Below, in pieces: positions 5,438 to 13,087 of a stretch of DNA of 13,184 bases. The position numbers were made by a program, and so were the translations under genes. Position 1 is the stretch's first letter. Each line of letters opens with the position of its first letter. Source of the stretch: UBA668 sp052034175 (lineage in GTDB: Bacteria; Actinomycetota; Acidimicrobiia; Acidimicrobiales; Ilumatobacteraceae); NCBI GenBank assembly GCA_052034175.1, contig JBPOIX010000205.1:1-13184 (forward strand), written 5' to 3'. The notes under the pieces were generated by a model. It searched no databases. It saw only the letters and a program-made list of their open reading frames with translations, and was not told the DNA's origin.

Positions 5438-7135
5438 ATGAACAGTCGCAGCTTCGACCGCACACCGGACCATGTGCGGGTGGCCCCGAACGGTGGGGTG
5501 GCGCACCGCGACCATGTGGCGCACGGCGAGGTACTCCGACGCGAGTGGTACCGCGTGCACCCCAAGGCGTGGTGCCTGGTGGGCAACGGCCTGTCCAACC
5601 AGACGTTCGTCGAGGGGCCGGACGGGATCATCGCCATCGACACCGGAGAGTCCCGCGAGGAGATGCGCGAGGCGCTGCGGCACCTCCGCCAGGACACCGA
5701 CCGGCCGATCGTGGCCGTCGTCTACACCCACTTCCACTATGTCGACGGCACGGAGGAGGCGTTCGCCGACGCCGGCGGCCCGGTACCCGTGTACGGCCAC
5801 GAGCGCATCGTCGCCAACCGCCACCGCATCGCCGACGAGATCGGCCCGGCGTACTCGCGCGGGCTGGTCGAGCAGTTCGGCATCTCGCTCCCCACCGACG
5901 GGCCCGACGCGCTGGTGAACGTGGGTCTCGGATGGGCGTTCCGCAACCCGGAGCACGCACCGTTCACCCGCGGGTTCGTGCCACCGGACCACTCCTTCGC
6001 CGCGGCGACCACGCTGCAGGTCGCCGGCCTGCAGATGAGCGTCACCCCAGCGCCGAGCGACGCCGACGACTCCGTCACCCTGTGGTTCCCGGAACTGTCG
6101 TTGTGCGTGCACAACCTGGTGTGGCCGGCGCTGTTCAACATCTTCGCCATCCGCGGCGAGGAGTACCGCGACCCGCGGCTGCTGCTGCGCGGCATCGACC
6201 ATCTGGTGGGCCTGGGCGCCGAACACCTGGTCGGCGCACATGGCCCGCCGATCAGCGGTGCCGCAGAAGTGCGCGCACGCGCAACCCGGGCACGGGATGC
6301 GATCGCCTACCTGTGGGACCAGACGGTGCGCGGCATCAACAGGGGGCTCACCGCGGACGAGCTGGCCGCCGAGGTGCGCCTGCCCGACGTCTACGACACC
6401 GATTACCTCACCAGCGAGCGCTACGGGGTGGCCGAGCACCATGTGCGCCAGATCCACAACGGGTTGCGCGGGTGGTTCGACGGCGACCCGGCCAAGCTCT
6501 TCCCTCTGCCGCCGGTGGAACGGGCCGAGCGGATGATCACCGGCTTCGGCGGGAGGGCCGCTGTGGCCGAGCAGGTCGAGGTGGCCCTGGCCGCCGACGA
6601 CCTGAGGTGGGCTGTGGAGCTGGCCACCTGGCTGGTCACCGCGGGCGACGAGCAGCCCGACCGCGACCGGCTGGCAGCCGTGCTGCGGGCCATCGGCCAG
6701 CGCTCACCCGCGGCGAACATCCGCAACTGGTGCCTCACCCGTGCACGCGACCTCGAGGGCGTCGCGCCCCTTGCCCGCCATCGCCAGCATCGGCTGCGCC
6801 GCGCGGAAGTGGTGGCCGACCCCATGCGTGCCGTCAGCACGATGCGCGTCCTCCTCGACCCCACCCGCGCCGGCGCGATCGACAGCCACCTCCGGCTCGT
6901 GATCGGCGGGCACGGCGCGGCGGGGCTGCACGTGCGTCACGGTGTGGCGGTACCCACCGACGGTGCGACGGCCAGTGTGCAGCTCGCTACCGATGCAGCC
7001 GGTTGGGCGGCGCTGGTGTGCAGCGGCGCGACGGTGGCGGCGCTGGTAGCCGACGGCCGCGCCACGGTCAGCGGCGGCACGGCAGCCGAGGTGGACGCGG
7101 TCCTGGGCTGCTTCGACCTGCCGGCAGCACAATGA
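5438..7135 (+). CDS. Class III (metallo-beta-lactamase fold) alkylsulfatase-like protein with altered metal motif
   Basis: A 565-residue protein with the three-part layout of SdsA1/BDS1-type alkylsulfatases. The N-terminal metallo-beta-lactamase domain spans ~1-290. An alkylsulfatase dimerisation domain spans ~300-440 (YGVAEHHVRQIHNGLRGWFD, then LPPVERAERM, then RWAVELATWLV and NIRNWCLTRARDLEG). A sterol-carrier-like C-terminal domain spans ~460-565. Family members hydrolyse alkyl sulfate esters by inverting C-O cleavage. Here the usual HxHxDH reads H98-F-H100-Y-V-D103-G. The stretch that carries metal-binding glutamates in SdsA1 (TEAPAE...AEN) reads SDADDS...VHN. Catalysis by the known two-zinc site is therefore in doubt. 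No signal peptide is seen, so it is probably cytoplasmic, unlike secreted SdsA1. ATG 5438 has GGGGGA five bases upstream; ATGs at 5432 and 5399 are alternatives. It overlaps the next gene by ATGA. Confidence 0.85.
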   Translation: MNSRSFDRTPDHVRVAPNGGVAHRDHVAHGEVLRREWYRVHPKAWCLVGNGLSNQTFVEGPDGIIAIDTGESREEMREALRHLRQDTDRPIVAVVYTHFHYVDGTEEAFADAGGPVPVYGHERIVANRHRIADEIGPAYSRGLVEQFGISLPTDGPDALVNVGLGWAFRNPEHAPFTRGFVPPDHSFAAATTLQVAGLQMSVTPAPSDADDSVTLWFPELSLCVHNLVWPALFNIFAIRGEEYRDPRLLLRGIDHLVGLGAEHLVGAHGPPISGAAEVRARATRARDAIAYLWDQTVRGINRGLTADELAAEVRLPDVYDTDYLTSERYGVAEHHVRQIHNGLRGWFDGDPAKLFPLPPVERAERMITGFGGRAAVAEQVEVALAADDLRWAVELATWLVTAGDEQPDRDRLAAVLRAIGQRSPAANIRNWCLTRARDLEGVAPLARHRQHRLRRAEVVADPMRAVSTMRVLLDPTRAGAIDSHLRLVIGGHGAAGLHVRHGVAVPTDGATASVQLATDAAGWAALVCSGATVAALVADGRATVSGGTAAEVDAVLGCFDLPAAQ

Positions 7136-9462
7136 CCGCCCTGCCCACCCCCACCCCGGCGTTCGGCGGGCGCTCCGCACGCCTGCTGCCGGACTCCGTG
7201 GCCCGCCCACTCGCACGGGCCGGCGCCCCGGCCGGCGCCCCCAACGTGCTGCTGATCATGCTCGACGACGTCGGCTTCGGCTCGTGCTCCACCTTCGGCG
7301 GTCCGGTGCCCACACCGGCGCTCGACCGCGTCGCCGCGGCCGGGTTGCGCTACAACCAGTTCCACACCACGGCCCTGTGCTCCCCCACCCGGGCGGCGCT
7401 GCTCACCGGCCGCAACCACCACGCCGTGCACTGCGGCGGCATCCCGGAGATCGCCAACTCCTTCCCCGGCTACGACAGCGTCATCCCCCCGGAGGCCGCC
7501 ACCGTGGCGCAGGTGCTGCGGGCCAACGGGTACGCCACCGGCTGCTTCGGCAAGTGGCACCTCACGCCCACCTGGGAGCAAGGCCCGAGCGGCCCGTTCG
7601 ACCGTTGGCCCACCGGGCTCGGGTTCGACCGCTTCTACGGGATCATCAACGCCGAAGCCTCGCAGTGGGAACCCGCGGTCTACGACCAGACCCGCCCGGT
7701 GATGCCCTACCTGGACAACCCCGGCTACCACCTCACCGAGGACCTCGCCGACCAGACGGTCCGTTGGATACGGGCCCATCGTGCCACCCGCCCGCACGAC
7801 CCGTTCTTCGCCTACCTCGCTACCGGCGCGATGCACTGCCCCCACCATGTGGCCCCCGAGTGGAGCGACCGCTTCCGCGGCCGGTTCGATGGCGGATGGG
7901 ACGCGTTGCGGGCGGACGTGTACCGACGCCAGCTCGAACTGGGGGTCATCCCACCGGGCACGGCGCTGACCGGTCGCCCCGAGCAGATACCGGCCTGGGA
8001 CGACTACCCGGAGCGCTACCGCCCGGTGGCCAGCCGGCTGATGGAGGTCTTCGCCGGGTTCCTGGCCCACACCGATGCCCAGGTGGGCAAGGTGCTCGAC
8101 GCGCTGGATCACGACGGGCTGTGGGACGACACGCTCGTGATCTACCTCACCGGCGACAACGGGGCATCGGCCGAAGGCACCGTCCACGGCGCGTGGAGCG
8201 CGCCCAGCTTCCAGAACGGGGTCCACGAGGACCCCGAGTGGCTGCTGGAGCACATCGACGACTTCGGCACGGCTCGCTGCGAGAACCACTACAACGTCGG
8301 CTGGGCGTGGGCGCTGGACTCCCCGTTCCAGTGGATGAAACAGGTGGCCTCGCACTTCGGCGGGACCCGCAACGCGATGGCGTTGTCCTGGCCCGCCCGC
8401 ATCGCCGATGGTGGCGGGCTGCGCACCCAGTTCCACCATGTCACCGACATCGCACCGACGATCTACGCCGCCGCCGGCATCCAGACGCCGGCCCAGTTCA
8501 ACGGCATCGCCCAGATGCCGTTCGACGGGGTGTCGATGGTGCCGACGTTCACCGCAGCCGACCTCGCGAGCGAGCACACCACCCAGTACTTCGAGATCCT
8601 CGGCAACCGGGCGATCTACCACGACGGCTGGATGGCCAGCTGCTTCCACGGGCGGGTCCCGTGGATCCGCATGCAGGGCCTGGAGTTCGACGGGCCACAG
8701 GAGCGATGGGAGCTGTACGACATCCGCAACGACTTCTCGCAGGCGGTCGACCTGGCCGCGCAACACCCGGAGAAGCTGGCAGAGCTGCAGGATCTGTTCG
8801 ACCGCGAAGCGCGACGCAACGGCATCTACCCGCTGAGGGATGCCGGCTCGCCGCGGGGCGGCGAGCTCGCGGTGCCCACCGCGCTCGGCGGGCTGACGCG
8901 CATGACCTACACCACCGACCATGTGCGCCTGCCCGAACCCGTGGTCGTGAACCTCAAGAACTGCTCGTTCCGCATCACCGCCTCCATCGACGTACCGGTC
9001 GGTGGCGCCGGCGGGGTGGTGGCGTGCCAGGGCGGCAACATGGCCGGCTGGTCGCTGTACCTCACCGCGGACGGGCGGCCGGTGTACCACTACAACCTGT
9101 TCGGCAAGGTGCACACGGAGGTCGCCGCCGCCACACCGCTCGCGGCGGGTGCCCACGAACTCCTGGTGGCCTTCGCCTACGACGGCGGGTTCGGCGGCGG
9201 CGGGACCGCGGTGCTCCACGTGGACGGCGAACCCGTGGCGTCGGCACACCTTGGTGCCACGGTGCCGGTGGTGTACTCGATGAGCGGCGAAACGTTCGAC
9301 GTCGGCCTGGACAGTGGCGCACCGGTGGGCCCCTACCCGCACCACTTCCCGTGCACCGCCACGATCCACGGGGTCACTCTCGAGCGCCTGAGCGAACCTC
9401 CTCCGGAGATTGCCGCCCAGATTCGCGACGCAGAGTTCCGCGCCAGCCTCAGCACCCAGTAG
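7132..9462 (+). CDS. Class I formylglycine-dependent arylsulfatase (AtsA/AtsD-like, long form)
   Basis: A 776-residue type I sulfatase that hydrolyses sulfate esters at S-O. The active-site set is complete: the D45-D46 calcium pair (IMLDDVGFG), the modified cysteine in C83-S-P-T-R87, K141 and H143 (GKWHL), H235 (AMHCPHH), D342-N343 (TGDNGAS) and K403 (MKQVASHFGG). The CxPxR cysteine must be oxidised to formylglycine, and no formylglycine-generating enzyme is in this window, so one is expected elsewhere in the genome. Residues ~580-770 form a beta-rich jelly-roll-like C-terminal domain, as in the long ~780-residue mycobacterial arylsulfatases. No signal peptide is seen, so a cytoplasmic location is likely. 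The ATG at 7132 overlaps the TGA of the alkylsulfatase-like gene (ATGA), which indicates translational coupling. The physiological substrate is unknown. Confidence 0.93.
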   Translation: MTALPTPTPAFGGRSARLLPDSVARPLARAGAPAGAPNVLLIMLDDVGFGSCSTFGGPVPTPALDRVAAAGLRYNQFHTTALCSPTRAALLTGRNHHAVHCGGIPEIANSFPGYDSVIPPEAATVAQVLRANGYATGCFGKWHLTPTWEQGPSGPFDRWPTGLGFDRFYGIINAEASQWEPAVYDQTRPVMPYLDNPGYHLTEDLADQTVRWIRAHRATRPHDPFFAYLATGAMHCPHHVAPEWSDRFRGRFDGGWDALRADVYRRQLELGVIPPGTALTGRPEQIPAWDDYPERYRPVASRLMEVFAGFLAHTDAQVGKVLDALDHDGLWDDTLVIYLTGDNGASAEGTVHGAWSAPSFQNGVHEDPEWLLEHIDDFGTARCENHYNVGWAWALDSPFQWMKQVASHFGGTRNAMALSWPARIADGGGLRTQFHHVTDIAPTIYAAAGIQTPAQFNGIAQMPFDGVSMVPTFTAADLASEHTTQYFEILGNRAIYHDGWMASCFHGRVPWIRMQGLEFDGPQERWELYDIRNDFSQAVDLAAQHPEKLAELQDLFDREARRNGIYPLRDAGSPRGGELAVPTALGGLTRMTYTTDHVRLPEPVVVNLKNCSFRITASIDVPVGGAGGVVACQGGNMAGWSLYLTADGRPVYHYNLFGKVHTEVAAATPLAAGAHELLVAFAYDGGFGGGGTAVLHVDGEPVASAHLGATVPVVYSMSGETFDVGLDSGAPVGPYPHHFPCTATIHGVTLERLSEPPPEIAAQIRDAEFRASLSTQ

Positions 9463-9534
9463 CGGTACGCCCGACCCGAAGTGCGCCGCAGCGCCGTCGT
9501 ACGCTCGCCGCGGGATTCACCCGGGGGTTGTGAG

Positions 9535-11352
9535 ATGACCGACACCATCGACCACGAGGCGCTGCGCCAGAAGTACCGCACCGAGCGCGACAAGCGCATC
9601 CGCCCCGACGGCAACGAGCAGTACCTGCAGCCGACCGGCAAGTTCGAGCACCTCCTCGACGACCCGTACACGACACCGGTGGAGCGGGAGCCTCTCACGG
9701 ACGACGTCACGTTCGCCTTCATCGGCGGCGGCTTCAGCGGCCTCACCTGCGGGGCGCGGATGGTGCAGGCCGGCCTCACGGACGTGCGCATCATCGAAGG
9801 CGGTGGCGACTTCGGCGGGGCGTGGTACTGGAACCGCTACCCGGGCGCGATGTGCGACACCGCAGCCATGGTGTACCTCCCGCTGCTGGAGGAGACGAAC
9901 CACATGCCGAGCATGAAGTACGTCTTCGCCCCGGAGATCTTCGGCCACGCCCAACGCATCGCCCGCACCTTCGGCCTGTACGACAAGGCCGTGTTCTCCA
10001 CCAACGTCACCAAGCTGGAGTGGAACGACGGCGAGCAGCGGTGGATCATCCACACCGACCGCGGCGATGCGATGCGCGCCAAGTTCGTGGCCATGGGCAC
10101 CGGGCCGCTGCACCGCCCCAAGCTGCCCGGCATCCCCGGCATCGAGACGTTCGGCGGCTACGGCTTCCACACCAGCCGGTGGGACTACGGCTTCACCGGC
10201 GGCGACCCCAGCGGCGCCCCGATGACCAACCTTGCCGACAAGCGCGTCGGCATCATCGGCACCGGCGCCACATCCGTGCAGTGCATCCCCGCGCTCGGGC
10301 GGGACGCCAAGGAGCTGTTCGTCTTCCAGCGCACCCCCAGCAGCATCGACGTGCGCAACAACCACGCCATCGACCCGGAGTGGTTCGCCACGCTCGGCCC
10401 CGGCTGGCAGCAGAAGTGGCTCACCAACTTCGCCACCCTGCAGACCGGCGGGTTCGCCGACGAGGACCTCGTGCAGGACGGCTGGACCGACATCTCCAAG
10501 CGCATTCGCGACCGGGTGGTGGCGATGATGCAGGCCGACCCGGGCAGCGGGGTCACCAGCGCCAGCTTCGGCCCGGAGATGATGCTCAAGGCGTACGAGG
10601 ACAGCGACGACGAGAAGATGGAGGAGATCCGTGCCCGGGTCGACGCCATCGTCGAGGACGAACTCACCGCCGCCGCCCTCAAGCCCTGGTACCGCCAGCT
10701 GTGCAAGCGGCCCTGCTTCCACGACGAGTACCTGCAGACCTACAACCGCCCCAACGTGCACCTCGTGGACACGGACGGCAAGGGCGTCGAGCGCATCGAC
10801 GAGGGCGGCGTGTGGGTGAACGGCACCCACTACGACCTGGACGTGCTGATCTACGCCAGCGGCTTCGAGGTCGGCACCTCGTACGCCCGCCGGGCCGGTT
10901 TCGAGACGTTCGGCCGCGACGGGGAGACCCTCACCGACCATTGGGCAGACGGCATGCGCACCCTCCACGGCATGCACGTGCACGGCTTCCCCAACCTGTT
11001 CATCGTCGGCCCGAACCAGGGCGCAAACCTGATCTCCAACATCACCCAGAACCTCACCGAGGCCGGCACCACGATCGCCGCGATCGTCGGCCATGCGCTC
11101 GCTGCCGAGGCTGGAGAGGTGGAGGTCAGCGAACAGGCCGTGGCGGACTGGGTCACCCTCCTGCAGAGCCATGCACGGGCCTTCATCGGCAGCCCGGAGT
11201 GCACCCCGGGCTACTACAACAACGAGGGTGGCCCGATCGGGCCCAAGGAGCGGCTGAACGGCAGCGGCTACCCCATGGGCCCGATCGCCTACTGGCAGTA
11301 CCTCGACGGGTGGCGCAGCAGCGGCACGTTCGCCGGGCTCGACTTCCGCTGA
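9535..11352 (+). CDS. Baeyer-Villiger-type flavin monooxygenase
   Basis: A 605-residue FAD- and NADPH-dependent monooxygenase. Motifs in order: FAD-binding GGGFSG (64-69); GGAWYWNRYPGAMCD (94-108), typical of Baeyer-Villiger enzymes; the fingerprint FGGYGFHTSRWD (206-217), an exact match to FxGxxxHxxxW[PD]; and the second, NADPH-binding Rossmann motif IGTGATS (241-247). An N-terminal extension of ~55 residues and the total length resemble the larger members such as the cyclopentadecanone type. These enzymes insert oxygen beside a ketone to give an ester or lactone. The ATG at 9535 has GGGGG about seven bases upstream; in-frame sequence back to 9481 looks non-coding. It follows the sulfatase by 72 bases on the same strand, so co-transcription is likely but a separate promoter is possible. 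Ketone substrates such as sterol or terpenoid ketones are inferred from context. Confidence 0.92.
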   Translation: MTDTIDHEALRQKYRTERDKRIRPDGNEQYLQPTGKFEHLLDDPYTTPVEREPLTDDVTFAFIGGGFSGLTCGARMVQAGLTDVRIIEGGGDFGGAWYWNRYPGAMCDTAAMVYLPLLEETNHMPSMKYVFAPEIFGHAQRIARTFGLYDKAVFSTNVTKLEWNDGEQRWIIHTDRGDAMRAKFVAMGTGPLHRPKLPGIPGIETFGGYGFHTSRWDYGFTGGDPSGAPMTNLADKRVGIIGTGATSVQCIPALGRDAKELFVFQRTPSSIDVRNNHAIDPEWFATLGPGWQQKWLTNFATLQTGGFADEDLVQDGWTDISKRIRDRVVAMMQADPGSGVTSASFGPEMMLKAYEDSDDEKMEEIRARVDAIVEDELTAAALKPWYRQLCKRPCFHDEYLQTYNRPNVHLVDTDGKGVERIDEGGVWVNGTHYDLDVLIYASGFEVGTSYARRAGFETFGRDGETLTDHWADGMRTLHGMHVHGFPNLFIVGPNQGANLISNITQNLTEAGTTIAAIVGHALAAEAGEVEVSEQAVADWVTLLQSHARAFIGSPECTPGYYNNEGGPIGPKERLNGSGYPMGPIAYWQYLDGWRSSGTFAGLDFR

Positions 11353-11370
11353 CCCCCGCCCTGTGCGTGG

Positions 11371-11382
11371 CGTGCCGGCACG
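11371..11382. terminator. 12-base palindrome between convergent genes, possible weak terminator
   Basis: CGTGCCGGCACG is its own reverse complement and lies in the 33-base gap between the convergent stops at 11352 and 11388. Folding leaves only a four-pair stem with a four-base loop and there is no U-run, so intrinsic termination would be weak. It is listed because it is the only structure in the gap. Confidence 0.25.
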
Positions 11383-11385
11383 GCC

Positions 11386-12960
11386 TTACCGCTGCAGATC
11401 GGCCGCCCGGGCCACGAGGTCGGCGAACTCCGTCATCTGTTCGTCCTCCAGGCGGAGGGCCACCGCGCCGGCGTACTCGGCCAGTTCGTCGAGGGTGAAC
11501 AGGCCGGCCCAGCCGCTGCCCCGAAGGGTTTCGGCGAACGCGGCGACCAGGATGTCCTGTGCCAACCGGGGCGACGCGTCGCCCACCGAGGCTGCCACCT
11601 CGGCCACCGCCAGGCTGGCCCCGGTCTCGTTCGGGTTCAGCGTGTCGGGGTGCAGCCAGCGCAGGGTGGAGCGCGCCAGCCAGTCCTGCTCACCTGCGTC
11701 CTCCTGCAGCGTCACCTCGTAGAGCGCCGTCACCGTGTGGCCGGCCCCGATCTCTCCACCGTCCACGCTGTCGTCACGGAAATCGTCATCGGCGATCTGG
11801 CGGTTCTCGAAGCCCAGCAGGCGATAGTCGCGCACCGTCGCCGGGTTGAACTCCACCTGGATCTTCGCCTCGCGGCCGATCGTCAGCAGGGTGCTCGTCA
11901 GCTCCTGGCTGAACAGGCGCACCGCTTCCGCCTCACCGTCGACATAGGCGTAGAAGCCGTCGCCGCGATCAGCCAGCTGCTCCATCAGCGTGTCGTTGTA
12001 CTCGCCGAGCCCGAAGCCCACGGTGACCAGGTCGATGCCGTCGCGGGCGCCGTCGCCGATCACCTCCAGGATCGAATCTGCCTCGGTGGCGCCGACGTTG
12101 GCCACCCCGTCGGACAGCAGGACGATCCGGTTCACCCGTTCCGAGTCCGCTGCGCCCCTCGCCACCTGGTAACCCAGCGTCAGGCCGGCCTGCACGGAGG
12201 TCGAGCCCTCCGGTTGCAGGGCGTTCACGGCATCGAAGATGCGCCCACGCTCGGCGACCGGAGTGGGCTCCAGGACCACCCGCGTGTCGTCGGAGTAGAC
12301 CACGATCGCCACTCGGTCCTCAGGCCGGAGGGACTCCACGAGCGCCCCGAGCGCCGGCTTCACCGTGTCCAGCTTGCCGGGGTCGGCCATCGAACCGCTG
12401 ACGTCGATCACGAACGTCAGGGTGGCGTCCGGCCGGGCGGAGTCGTCCACGTCGCGGCCCTGCACGCCCACCCGCACGACCACCCGATCCTCGGAGAGGA
12501 ACGGCGCACGCGAGGCATCGATCGTCACCGCGAACGGGCCATCCACCGGCTGGGCGTACCCCTGCTCGAAGGCGTTGACGAACTCCTCCGTGCGCACCAC
12601 CTCCGGCGCAGGAAGGGCCCCGGCCTGCAGGGAGTTGCGAGCGTGGGTGTACGACCCCGTGTCCACGTCGATGGCGAAGGTCGACAGCGCGTCCTCTGCG
12701 GGGTCCACCACCGGGTTTGCGGCCTGCGCAGCCTCAGGAGCGTCCGCAGGAGCATCCGTGGCATTGGGCCAGGTGGCGGGTGTGCCGGCCGCGGGCACGC
12801 TGGCCTCGGGCCCTGCGGGCGACCCCGCTTCTGGCGCCGAGTCGTCGCGGATCACCGGCGCCGGCGGCGGTTGCCAGCTCGACGACCCTTCACCATCGCC
12901 GGCGCACGCCGTCGCCATGATCACGAGCGCGCCACAGCAGATCCATCGTTGTCCGTTCAT
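11386..12960 (-). CDS. YfbK-like von Willebrand factor type A protein, probable lipoprotein
   Basis: A 524-residue probable exported protein. Residues 1-19 form a signal peptide ending in a weak lipobox (MATAC, Cys19), followed by a proline/alanine-rich linker to ~85. Residues ~86-170 match the N-terminal region of YfbK-type proteins (DALSTFAIDVDTGSYTHAR; VRTEEFVNAFEQGY). The von Willebrand A domain (~178-350) has a complete metal-ion-dependent adhesion site: DVSGS (186-190), T255 in GSTSVQAG and D285 in LLSDGVAN. Residues ~360-524 match the conserved YfbK C-terminal region (VEFNPATV; WLARSTLRW; LAEYAGAV). Such proteins are thought to bind partners at the cell surface; no enzymatic role is known. 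The start is strongly supported by GGAGGA four bases before the ATG at 12960. It lies downstream of an ECF sigma factor gene on the same strand and may be its target. Confidence 0.9.
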   Translation of the reverse strand: MNGQRWICCGALVIMATACAGDGEGSSSWQPPPAPVIRDDSAPEAGSPAGPEASVPAAGTPATWPNATDAPADAPEAAQAANPVVDPAEDALSTFAIDVDTGSYTHARNSLQAGALPAPEVVRTEEFVNAFEQGYAQPVDGPFAVTIDASRAPFLSEDRVVVRVGVQGRDVDDSARPDATLTFVIDVSGSMADPGKLDTVKPALGALVESLRPEDRVAIVVYSDDTRVVLEPTPVAERGRIFDAVNALQPEGSTSVQAGLTLGYQVARGAADSERVNRIVLLSDGVANVGATEADSILEVIGDGARDGIDLVTVGFGLGEYNDTLMEQLADRGDGFYAYVDGEAEAVRLFSQELTSTLLTIGREAKIQVEFNPATVRDYRLLGFENRQIADDDFRDDSVDGGEIGAGHTVTALYEVTLQEDAGEQDWLARSTLRWLHPDTLNPNETGASLAVAEVAASVGDASPRLAQDILVAAFAETLRGSGWAGLFTLDELAEYAGAVALRLEDEQMTEFADLVARAADLQR

Positions 12961-13009
12961 CGAGTCCTCCCCCGAGTACCGATTTCGTCGAATATGTCAA
13001 TCGACGGTT

Positions 13010-13044
13010 GTTCACGCCGTCGCAGGTCAGACGGCGCGGTGAAC
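13010..13044. repeat. Imperfect stem-loop between ECF sigma gene and VWA gene
   Basis: Left arm GTTCA (13010-13014) plus CGCCGTC (13015-13021), an eight-base loop, then GACGGCG (13030-13036), a three-base bulge and TGAAC (13040-13044). Twelve pairs in total. It may be a terminator-like structure for the sigma gene or a 5' leader hairpin. It overlaps the -10 part of the candidate ECF promoter. No U-run follows on either strand. Confidence 0.45.
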
Positions 13045-13055
13045 GGATCGGTTCC
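13028..13055 (-). promoter_or_regulatory. Candidate ECF-sigma promoter for the VWA gene
   Basis: The minus strand reads GGAACC (13050-13055), 16 bases, then CGTCTG (13028-13033). This matches the GGAAC / CGTC pattern and spacing of many extracytoplasmic-function sigma promoters. Transcription would begin near 13020 and leave a leader of about 60 bases before the ATG at 12960. The adjacent gene encodes an ECF-like sigma factor, which makes autoregulation or direct control plausible (inference). Confidence 0.5.
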
Positions 13056-13087
13056 TCAGAGGAGATGTCGGTTCGGTGACGATGCCG

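Noticed and set aside
7218..7241. Perfect 12-base tandem duplication (GGCCGGCGCCCC twice)
   Set aside because: It lies in the coding linker before the first strand of the arylsulfatase (a GAPAGAP-type stretch). It looks like simple GC-rich slippage with no further copies seen.
6937..9369. Long antisense frame opposite the arylsulfatase
   Set aside because: Translation is composition-biased and without motifs; it is explained by GC-rich codon structure on the opposite strand.
5545..9462. Apparent single long plus-strand frame that joins the alkylsulfatase-like region to the arylsulfatase
   Set aside because: Before 7132 this frame gives Arg/Pro-rich nonsense. The real alkylsulfatase-like frame is a different one and stops at 7135, so there is no sulfatase fusion.
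9463..9534. Gap before the monooxygenase, with a short CGGG-ATTCA-CCCG hairpin and a TACGCT -10-like box
   Set aside because: The hairpin has only four pairs and there is no -35 match. It is not enough to call a terminator or promoter.
9517..11172. Antisense frame opposite the monooxygenase
   Set aside because: Same reason: a shadow frame. The plus-strand frame carries an exact Baeyer-Villiger fingerprint.
12995..13000. TTGACA on the minus strand upstream of the VWA gene, a perfect -35 consensus
   Set aside because: No acceptable -10 lies 16-18 bases downstream, and the transcript would start almost at the ribosome site.
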